This document shows, in pieces, positions 5,632 through 10,809 of a DNA stretch of 11,578 bases. The stretch lies in contig CAZLLV010000214.1 in assembly GCA_964560325.1 (NCBI GenBank), forward strand, positions 1 through 11,578, written 5' to 3'. The position numbers and the translations under genes were made by a program. The notes beneath the pieces were generated by a model, which was given only the letters and a program-made list of their open reading frames with translations, did no database searches and had not been told where the DNA came from. Source of the DNA: CAZLLV01 sp964560325 (GTDB lineage: Bacteria; Acidobacteriota; Thermoanaerobaculia; Multivoradales; DATKCC01). Every line of letters starts with the position of its first letter. The first letter of the stretch is position 1.

Positions 5632-8325
5632 ATGGCACAGACCACTCCCGAGCGCCTGTACCTGATCGACGGCTACTCGAACATCTTCCGGGCCTTCTAC
5701 GCCATCCGCGAGCTGTCGAGCTCGCGCGGCGAGGCGACCAACGCGGTCTACGGATTTCTCCAGATGCTGCGCAAGCTCCTGCGCGACGAGAAGCCGGAGC
5801 TGGTCGGCGTGGCGCTCGACGTGTCGTCGGTCACGGTGCGCAGCGAGCGCTACGAGGACTACAAGGCGAACCGGAAGCCGATGCCGGACGACCTGCGGCC
5901 GCAGATCCCCTGGATCCGCCGGACGATCGAGGCGTACCGGATCCCGATCCTCGAGATGGAGCGCTACGAGGCCGACGACGTCCTGGGCACGCTCGCGTGC
6001 AAGGCGGCCGACGCCGGCTACGACGTGGTGCTGGTCTCGGCCGACAAGGACCTGGCGCAGCTCGTCGGGCCGCGCGTCTCGCTGATGCATACCGGGCGCG
6101 ACAAGCTCTACACCCCCGAGCTGGTGGCGGAGGACTACGGCGTTCCGCCGGAGAAGGTGGCGGATCTGCTGGCGCTGGTCGGCGACACCTCGGACAACGT
6201 GCCCGGGGTTCCCGGGATCGGTCAGAAGGGAGCGCAGCAGCTGATCGCCGAGTACGGCTCGCTCGAAGAGCTGCTCGACCGGGCCGAGGAGGTGCCGCGC
6301 AAGAGCTACCGGGAAGGGCTCCAGGAGCACCGGGAGCAGGCGATCCTGTCGAAAGAGCTGGTCACCATCCACTGCGATCTGCCGATCGACTTCGACCCCG
6401 AGGCGCTCCATCTCGACCCGCCGGACGCGGGCGCCTTGCGCGAGCTCTTCTCCGAGCTCGAGTTCTTCAGCCTGATCGAGGAGCTCGACCGGGATCAGGC
6501 GGCCGCCGAGGAGATGCCGGCGGCCGAGGAGGTGACCGAGCCCGGCGCGTGGCGGGAGCGGGCCCAGGCTATGGTCGATCGGCTCTGGCTCACCTGCCTG
6601 GGCGCCGACGAGCCGCTCGGCCTCGCAGTCGGCGGCATTTCCGCCGACACTGGCGGCGCCCCCGCCGACGGCGATCCGACTCCCTTCTACGCCGACTTCC
6701 GGCGCGACGGGATGCGCGAAGCGGTGCTCGAGACCCTCGCCGCGTGGGTGGGCTCCGAGGATCGCGAGCTGGTCGGCCACGATCTCAAAGAGGTGCTGCG
6801 CCTCCTGCCGGGCGCCGGGACGGGCGAGCTCCGGTTGGCCGCGAAGCTGTTCGACGTGATGCTCGTCTCCTACCTGATCCGCCCCGCGGTCCACGGCCAC
6901 GGCTTCGAGGAGATGGCGCTCGAGCGGCTCGGGCGCCGGGCGCTGACCGAGAAGGACGCCGGCTGGGAGAAGGCCGGACCGCCGGCGGTGGGGGACTCGC
7001 GGATCGCGGCGCTCGCCGGCGAGCGGGTGGTGCTCGGCGCGCGGCTGGCGACGAGCGCGGCGGCGGAGCTGGAGGCCGCCGAAGGCGGCGGGAAGCTGGC
7101 CGAGATCTACCGCGACATCGAGGCGCCGCTCGTTCCGGTGCTGCTCGCGATGGAGGAGCGGGGCGTGCGCCTCGACTGTGAGTTCCTGGCCGCCATGTCG
7201 GAGGAGCTGGGGGCGGAGATCGAGGAGCTGGAGCGGAAGATCTACGAGGTGGCGGGGGAGGAGTTCAACGTCGGCTCGCCGCAGCAGCTCGGCGTCATCC
7301 TGTTCGAGAAGCTCGGCTACCCGGTTCTCAAGCGCACCCGCAAGACGAAGAGCTACGCGACCGGCGCCGAGGTGCTCGAAGAGCTCGCCGGGCGTGGCTA
7401 CGAGCTGCCGGTGCTCTTGCTGCGCTACCGGGAGCTGACCAAGCTGAAGTCGACCTACGTCGACGCGCTGCCGACCCTGGTCGACGAGGAGTGCCGGTTG
7501 CACACCCGTTTCAACCAGGCGGTGGCGGCGACCGGGCGGCTGTCGTCGGCCAACCCGAACCTCCAGAACATCCCGGTGCGCACCGAGCTCGGCCAGCGCA
7601 TCCGGAAGGCGTTCGTGGCCGATCCTGGGTACCAGCTCGTGGCGGCGGACTACAGCCAGGTCGAGCTGCGCATCCTCGCCCACATCGCGGAGGAGCCGGC
7701 GCTGATCGAGTCGTTCCGGCGCGGCGAGGACATCCACCGGGCGACGGCGGCGACGGTGCTGGGGGTGGCGCCGGAGCTGGTGACGGCGGAGCAGCGGCGG
7801 GCGGCGAAGACGATCAACTTCGGGATCATGTACGGCATGAGCGCCTTCGGCCTGGCGCAGGCGCTCGGGATTTCGCGCGGGGAGGCGGAGAGCTTCATCC
7901 GGGCGTACCTGGACCGCTACGAGGGGGTGCGGCAGTACCGGGAGGAGACGCTGCGGAGGGCGGCGGAGGAGGGGCGGGTGGAGACGCTCTACGGGCGGGT
8001 GCGCCATCTGCCGGACATCCGGAGCAAGAACCGGAATCTGCGGGAGAACGCGGAGCGGATGGCGATCAACGCGCGCATCCAGGGGACGGCGGCGGACATC
8101 ATGAAGATCGCGATGATCCGTCTCCACCGGCGCCTCGCCGAGGAGCACCCGGAGGCCCGGCTGCTGCTGACGGTGCACGACGAGCTGGTGCTCGAGGTGC
8201 CGGACGGGGAGGTGGAGGCGGTGGGGGCGCTGGCGAAGGCCGAGATGGAGGGCGTCATCGAGCTGCGGGCGCCGCTGGAGGTCGACCTGGGGGTGGGGAA
8301 GACCTGGTACGACGCGAAGGGGTGA
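5632..8325 (+). CDS. polA: DNA polymerase I
   Basis: This 897-aa family-A polymerase is close to the usual 830-930 aa. It fills gaps after excision repair and Okazaki-primer removal. The 5'-3' exonuclease domain (about 8-300) shows LIDGYSNIFRAFYAI, YKANRKPMP, YEADDV (D115, D116), SADKD and the helix-hairpin-helix GDTSDNVPGVPGIGQKGA. The polymerase domain (about 490-897) has ATGRLSSANPNLQNIP, motif A with D673 (DYSQVELR), motif B RRAAKTINFGIMYG (K726, F730, Y734), and motif C H849-D850-E851. The middle 3'-5' exonuclease domain (about 310-480) lacks the DxE of Exo I. It reads GHDLKEV where E. coli has GQNLKYD, and has no YxxxD, so proofreading is probably absent, as in Taq polymerase. Phe at 730 predicts discrimination against dideoxynucleotides. 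No clear Shine-Dalgarno precedes the ATG. Codon choice shifts strongly to G-ending in the 3' third. Confidence 0.97.
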   Translation: MAQTTPERLYLIDGYSNIFRAFYAIRELSSSRGEATNAVYGFLQMLRKLLRDEKPELVGVALDVSSVTVRSERYEDYKANRKPMPDDLRPQIPWIRRTIEAYRIPILEMERYEADDVLGTLACKAADAGYDVVLVSADKDLAQLVGPRVSLMHTGRDKLYTPELVAEDYGVPPEKVADLLALVGDTSDNVPGVPGIGQKGAQQLIAEYGSLEELLDRAEEVPRKSYREGLQEHREQAILSKELVTIHCDLPIDFDPEALHLDPPDAGALRELFSELEFFSLIEELDRDQAAAEEMPAAEEVTEPGAWRERAQAMVDRLWLTCLGADEPLGLAVGGISADTGGAPADGDPTPFYADFRRDGMREAVLETLAAWVGSEDRELVGHDLKEVLRLLPGAGTGELRLAAKLFDVMLVSYLIRPAVHGHGFEEMALERLGRRALTEKDAGWEKAGPPAVGDSRIAALAGERVVLGARLATSAAAELEAAEGGGKLAEIYRDIEAPLVPVLLAMEERGVRLDCEFLAAMSEELGAEIEELERKIYEVAGEEFNVGSPQQLGVILFEKLGYPVLKRTRKTKSYATGAEVLEELAGRGYELPVLLLRYRELTKLKSTYVDALPTLVDEECRLHTRFNQAVAATGRLSSANPNLQNIPVRTELGQRIRKAFVADPGYQLVAADYSQVELRILAHIAEEPALIESFRRGEDIHRATAATVLGVAPELVTAEQRRAAKTINFGIMYGMSAFGLAQALGISRGEAESFIRAYLDRYEGVRQYREETLRRAAEEGRVETLYGRVRHLPDIRSKNRNLRENAERMAINARIQGTAADIMKIAMIRLHRRLAEEHPEARLLLTVHDELVLEVPDGEVEAVGALAKAEMEGVIELRAPLEVDLGVGKTWYDAKG

Positions 8326-8595
8326 GGGGTGGTAGTCGATGGGACCGTGGCGCAGGTCTCGGGGCGGAGCGGGGCTCCCTCTCGGCGGGACGGCGAGCGC
8401 TGTCGGACTCCTTCGGCGTAGGGCGCTCGCCTCGTCACGGTCCGCGCTCGGCCGCAGTGCACTCCGGCGATCCAGTGGCTCGCGCGGCCCGTGGCGCCCT
8501 TGGAGAGGGAGCTCCGCTCCGCCCCGAGACCTCTTCGGCGTTCGGTGGCCTCCGGCCTCAGGAGGGCTTGCTGGCTGGTGTAGGCTCGGACCGTC
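8326..8595. other. Intergenic region occupied mainly by an inverted-repeat element
   Basis: This 270-bp gap lies between the polA stop and the RHH gene. Two thirds of it is the palindromic element listed separately. The remaining 63 bp on the right contain a small hairpin (CCTCC-GGCCTCA-GGAGG near 8550-8566). The heptamer GGACCGT occurs at 8342-8348 and again at 8588-8594. No Shine-Dalgarno or convincing promoter is visible before the RHH gene. Reading frames crossing this region are by-products of the repeat and high GC. Confidence 0.5.
8354..8532. repeat. 179-bp element with 30-nt terminal inverted repeats and internal hairpins
   Basis: The arms 8354-8383 and 8503-8532 are reverse complements at 29 of 30 positions; the one mismatch would be a G-U pair in RNA. 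The 119-nt interior folds further: GGCGAGCGC (8392-8400) pairs with GCGCTCGCC (8423-8431), and GGCCGC (8450-8455) with GCGGCC (8484-8489). It starts 28 nt after the polA stop. Such architecture fits a MITE-like or REP/BIME-like interspersed repeat, or a structured 3' UTR that ends polA transcripts. No convincing target-site duplication or U-tract was found, and no transposase is nearby. Because of the symmetry, both strands encode the same nonsense peptide (for example APLRPET), a trap for gene callers. Confidence 0.75.
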
Positions 8596-8808
8596 ATGGC
8601 CGTGAAATCACCGACCGTCACCCTGCAGACCGAGCTGCCCGCTCGACTCCATGCCGAGTTGGAGGCGCTGGTCGCCGCCGGGCTCTCCCGCGATCTCGAC
8701 GGAATCGTGCTGGAGGCACTGAGGCGCTATGCCGAGTCGCACGGCGAAGCGCTGATGGAGGAGTTCGTGCGCGAAGACGTGGAGTGGGGGCTGCGGGGGA
8801 GTGACTGA
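8596..8808 (+). CDS. Ribbon-helix-helix antitoxin-like protein
   Basis: This 70-aa protein begins with a strand-like VTLQTELP (7-14). Two helices follow (ARLHAELEALVAAG, then DLDGIVLEALRRYAESH), the expected RHH/CopG order for a dimeric DNA-binding fold. An acidic tail (EALMEEFVREDVEW) could cover the partner toxin. The gene overlaps the downstream PIN-domain gene by eight bases, the usual arrangement of a VapBC-type antitoxin-toxin pair, where the antitoxin also represses its own operon. The antitoxin role rests on fold and position, not on a specific family match. The ATG lacks a recognisable Shine-Dalgarno. Confidence 0.75.
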   Translation: MAVKSPTVTLQTELPARLHAELEALVAAGLSRDLDGIVLEALRRYAESHGEALMEEFVREDVEWGLRGSD

Positions 8809-9313
8809 ACGGCCGCTCACGGCCGTGTGCGACGCCGGTCCGCTGATCCATCTCCACGAGATCGACTGCCTGGATCTCTTGGAGGGTTTCTCGCCGATCA
8901 TGGTACCGGCTGAGGTTCGTCGAGAGGTGGAGCGGCACCGTCCGCGAGCCCTGGCGGAGGCGCCGGCCGGACTGATCTTCGAGACGGTCCAGCTCCCGCG
9001 CACCGCCGAGTTCCGAGCCGTCTTGCGCGCCTTCGCGCTCGATCGAGGAGAGCAGGAGGCGATCGCTCTCGTGTTGGGCCGCACCGGCTCGATCCTGCTG
9101 ACGGACGACTCGGCGGCGCGGCTGGCGGCGAAGGCCCTCGGACTACGGGTTCACGGAACGCTCGGCGTCTTGCTAAGGAGCGCGAGGCGCGGGACCCGGA
9201 CGCGCCATCAAATCCTCTTCGAGCTTCGGTCGTTACCGTCCCGGTCGACCTTACACCTGCGGCCTTCCCTGTTGCACGAGATCATCCGCGAAGTCGAAGC
9301 CTGGAGCGGCTGA
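8801..9313 (+). CDS. DUF3368 PIN-domain protein, putative toxin ribonuclease
   Basis: This 170-aa protein has the PIN-like layout of the DUF3368 family. The N-terminal motif is VCDAGPLIHL with D11. A central LDRGEQEAIAL supplies acidic D81, E84 and E86, and LLTDDSAARLAA carries D102 and D103. The next segment, HGTLGVLLRSARRG, is the conserved post-catalytic helix. PIN enzymes use these acids to bind divalent metal and cleave RNA; members paired with a small antitoxin act as VapC-like toxins. The start is GTG at 8801 inside GTGACTGA, which also contains the stop of the upstream RHH gene, implying translational coupling. The alternative of a solitary non-toxic PIN protein is less likely given the pairing. 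It converges on the UPF0316 gene with only four bases between the stops. Confidence 0.85.
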   Translation: MTERPLTAVCDAGPLIHLHEIDCLDLLEGFSPIMVPAEVRREVERHRPRALAEAPAGLIFETVQLPRTAEFRAVLRAFALDRGEQEAIALVLGRTGSILLTDDSAARLAAKALGLRVHGTLGVLLRSARRGTRTRHQILFELRSLPSRSTLHLRPSLLHEIIREVEAWSG

Positions 9314-9317
9314 CCCG

Positions 9318-9896
9318 CTACTTCCGCTTGACCAGCCCGCGTAGGAGCCCGCGGCTGTGGCTGCTGGTGACGTAGCCTTCTTCGGCGGTGCGGACGTCGG
9401 AGACGGAGACGAAGGCTTTCGGCTGGGTGTTGCGGACGACTTCGAGCAGGCGGCCGAGGTTTTTGCGCTTGGCGATGGTGAAGATCAGCCGGACGCGCCC
9501 GTGGAGGCCGCGGGCGGCGACTCGGGTGACGCCGAAGTCCTCGGCCCGTAGCGCCTCGATCAGCTGTGACGCGTCCTCCTTGGTGATGATCCGCACCGCC
9601 ACCAGTCCGAGCGCCACCCGGCGTTCGAGGAGCACTCCGAGCCCGGTTCCGGCGGCGTAACCGCCGGCGTAGGCGACGTAGTTGATCGGGCGGTCGAGGT
9701 GCTGGAACACCTGCGACAGCGCGAGCAGCCAGATCAGGCTCTCGAAGAAGCCGGTGGCCGCCGCCCACCGGCTCATCCCCCGCGAGATCAGGATGATCCG
9801 GAAGGTGCCGAGAGAGACGTCGGTCAGGCGGGCGCAGAAGATCAGGATCGGCGCCAGCCAGACCGTGTGCTCGCCGAAGAGCGAGAGGAAGTCGAT
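9318..9896 (-). CDS. UPF0316 / DUF2179 membrane protein lacking a canonical start codon
   Basis: The first ATG is at 9776 (152 aa), but the same frame continues upstream with clear family sequence for 40 codons. These encode about 40 residues of the DUF5698-type N-terminus, including LTDVSLGTFRIILISRG. The frame is closed by the TAG of the preceding gene at 9914-9912. Between that stop and 9776 there is no ATG, GTG or TTG. A GGAGGG Shine-Dalgarno (9904-9909) sits seven nt before an ATC codon at 9896, giving a 192-aa product of normal family length. Hydrophobic segments lie at about 12-37, 44-65 and 70-90. The cytosolic DUF2179 part starts near VRIITKEDASQL and ends with a basic tail. Family function is unknown. 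The start may be a real non-standard ATC or GTC, a sequence error, or a damaged start. Confidence 0.8.
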   Translation of the reverse strand: MDFLSLFGEHTVWLAPILIFCARLTDVSLGTFRIILISRGMSRWAAATGFFESLIWLLALSQVFQHLDRPINYVAYAGGYAAGTGLGVLLERRVALGLVAVRIITKEDASQLIEALRAEDFGVTRVAARGLHGRVRLIFTIAKRKNLGRLLEVVRNTQPKAFVSVSDVRTAEEGYVTSSHSRGLLRGLVKRK

Positions 9897-9903
9897 GACG
9901 AGG

Positions 9904-9909
9904 CCCTCC
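9904..9909 (-). promoter_or_regulatory. Shine-Dalgarno GGAGGG facing a non-canonical start
   Basis: GGAGGG on the minus strand lies just after the TAG of the 49-aa membrane peptide. It is seven nt from an ATC codon and four nt from a GTC codon, in the frame of the UPF0316 protein. It is the main reason for placing translation start near 9896 rather than at the ATG at 9776. Confidence 0.55.
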
Positions 9910-9911
9910 GG

Positions 9912-10061
9912 CTACTTGCCGACCAGGAGCAGGACACCGGCGAGGAGCGCGAGGACGCCCATCACGATCCCCAGCCCGGCGAAGTGCAGGCTGAAGAGCC
10001 GGATCAGGCCTTCGAGGAGCAGGAACACACCGAGCAGCTTGACGCCGAGACTGTTCTTCAT
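9912..10061 (-). CDS. 49-aa two-helix membrane peptide
   Basis: The product begins MKNSLGVKLLGVFLLLEGL and ends in LLAGVLLLVGK. It consists almost entirely of two hydrophobic segments (about 7-20 and 27-47) joined by a short RLFSLHF turn, with Lys at both ends. I do not recognise a family. The ATG at 10061 is chosen over an upstream ATG (10172) because AAAGGA lies about eight nt before it and the upstream extension is Pro/Arg-rich filler. It sits 65 nt after the CoA-binding gene and its stop is 15 nt before the UPF0316 start region, in the same frame. Co-translation with the UPF0316 membrane protein is therefore likely, and it may be an accessory subunit of that protein. Confidence 0.7.
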   Translation of the reverse strand: MKNSLGVKLLGVFLLLEGLIRLFSLHFAGLGIVMGVLALLAGVLLLVGK

Positions 10062-10105
10062 GGGTCGGTCCTTTCTCGTGGGTCTTTCAGGCGGTCGCGG
10101 CGCGA

Positions 10106-10130
10106 GTAGCACCGGGACCGGGGGTGCTAC
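10106..10130 (-). terminator. Hairpin overlapping the stop codon of the CoA-binding gene
   Basis: GTAGCACC (10106-10113) and GGTGCTAC (10123-10130) pair perfectly around a 9-nt loop. On the minus strand the 5' arm contains the TAG stop of the CoA-binding gene. No U-tract follows, so it is not a standard intrinsic terminator. A partial terminator or an RNA-stability element between operon genes is possible. Confidence 0.4.
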
Positions 10131-10501
10131 GGAAACTGTGACGGCGAGAGCCCGAGGTCGACGATGCTGCATCCGTCGACGTACGGAATGCCCAGCTCCT
10201 TCGCCTTCTCGATCACCGCCCGGTCGGCCGCGCCCGGGTTGAACCAGACCTCCTTCGCCCCCTTCTCGGCGATCTCGGGCAGGATCTCGAGCGTCACCGG
10301 CGGCGGGAGATAGACCGTGATCCGGTCGAGCTCGCCCGGGATCTCGTCGAGCTTGCGGTAGGTGGGGAGCCCCTCGACCTCCTCCCCGGACAGGCTGACC
10401 GGCACCACGTCCCAGCCGGCGTGCCGGTGGGCTCGGACGCTCTTGTTGCCGAACTTGCGATGGTGGGTCGAGGCTCCCAGCACGGCGACGCGCTTGCTCA
10501 C
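10127..10501 (-). CDS. CoA-binding protein (CoA_binding_2, YccU-like)
   Basis: This 124-aa single-domain Rossmann protein matches the CoA_binding_2 family (PF13380). The N-terminal VAVLGAST loop (5-12) is the nucleotide-binding turn, followed by DVVPVSLSGEEVEGLPTY, the strand DRITVYLPP (59-67), VWFNPGAAD (85-93) and a C-terminal GIPYVDGCSIV. Relatives bind CoA or acyl-CoA; a catalytic role is not established. The start is GTG at 10501 because AGGAG lies seven nt upstream and the Rossmann strand begins three codons later. An ATG 53 codons upstream would only add a low-complexity tail with no counterpart in the family. A small hairpin lies directly before the Shine-Dalgarno. The gene heads a minus-strand cluster with the 49-aa peptide and the UPF0316 protein. 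Confidence 0.87.
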   Translation of the reverse strand: MSKRVAVLGASTHHRKFGNKSVRAHRHAGWDVVPVSLSGEEVEGLPTYRKLDEIPGELDRITVYLPPPVTLEILPEIAEKGAKEVWFNPGAADRAVIEKAKELGIPYVDGCSIVDLGLSPSQFP

Positions 10502-10515
10502 GGGTTCACTCCTCT

Positions 10516-10539
10516 CCGCGTCTTGGAGAATCGACGCGG
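10516..10539 (-). promoter_or_regulatory. Leader hairpin adjoining the Shine-Dalgarno of the CoA-binding gene
   Basis: CCGCGTC and GACGCGG form a seven-bp perfect stem with a 10-nt loop (10523-10532). In the minus-strand mRNA the stem ends directly before AGAGGAG, the Shine-Dalgarno. The loop contains UUCUCC, complementary to the GGAGA at the stem/Shine-Dalgarno junction, so a pseudoknot could hide the ribosome site. This is inferred from pairing only. Confidence 0.35.
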
Positions 10540-10734
10540 CAGTTTGCAGTTTCTTCTCGAATGCATTTCCTACGACCGCTCCGGTGCGGCCGATCCTATC
10601 GCCAGCCCCGGGGACGGGCCAGGGGGTCTCCGGGAATCCCCCAGGCGAAGTAGCCGGCATCGCCCTTGCAACCTACCGTAAACGTCGTGAGGCACGATCG
10701 GTCCTCCGGCCGGTCGTACCCAACGCGGCACCCT

Positions 10735-10804
10735 GAGGCTGCGGTCAGCGGCTCCCCCCGGTTCCCAGTCCCCCGCCGGGGCGCCGCAACCGCAGCCTCT
10801 TTTT
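10735..10804 (+). terminator. Strong intrinsic terminator on the plus strand with no gene before it
   Basis: GAGGCTGCGGT (10735-10745) pairs perfectly with ACCGCAGCCTC (10789-10799). The stem continues inside with GCGGC/GCCGC (10748-10752 with 10783-10787), and TTTTT follows at 10800-10804. This is textbook for plus-strand termination. On the minus strand the T-tract becomes an A-tract upstream of the stem, so it would not serve selB, which ends at 10810, by the usual mechanism. Confidence 0.7.
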
Positions 10805-10809
10805 CTATC

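Larger units (their letters stand above)
10502..10809. other. Structured intergenic region between selB and the CoA-binding gene
   Basis: This 308-bp gap has no convincing protein gene on either strand. It contains a series of inverted repeats: GGCCGAT/ATCGCC (10588-10594 with 10598-10603), GGGGG/CCCCC (10622-10626 with 10638-10642), GGCGA/TCGCC (10644-10648 with 10660-10664), and a longer one at 10691-10720 (seven bp, 1x1 mismatch, three bp, 8-nt loop). The large terminator-like stem at 10735-10804 follows. The density of stems, together with a plus-strand terminator, makes an unannotated plus-strand RNA possible. GC content near 68% also makes some of these stems expected by chance. Confidence 0.45.

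Noticed and set aside
5506..8178. Minus-strand frame of 890 codons opposite polA
   Set aside because: The composition is Arg/Leu/His/Gln-rich without domains, and it is fully antisense to an intact polA.
7989..8621. Minus-strand 210-codon frame spanning the palindromic element
   Set aside because: It overlaps the polA 3' end antisense and encodes the same peptide piece as the other strand because of the inverted repeat; no domain is recognisable.
7491..8804. Plus-strand 437-codon frame running from inside polA across the repeat into the RHH gene
   Set aside because: It is the wrong frame of polA for most of its length, Gly/Arg-rich, and its apparent peptide repeats (APLRPET) come from the inverted repeat.
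10062..10172. N-terminal extension of the 49-aa membrane peptide
   Set aside because: The added residues are Arg/Pro-rich, overlap the end of the CoA-binding gene, and lack a ribosome site. The internal ATG has one.
10502..10660. 53-residue N-terminal extension of the CoA-binding protein
   Set aside because: The extension is Pro/Gly-rich with no family counterpart. The GTG at 10501 has a well-spaced AGGAG and leads directly into the first Rossmann strand.
10660..10805. tRNA-Sec (selC) or another tRNA beside selB
   Set aside because: I looked on both strands. The paired ends at 10738-10797 span only about 60 nt, and no T-loop or UCA anticodon arm fits.
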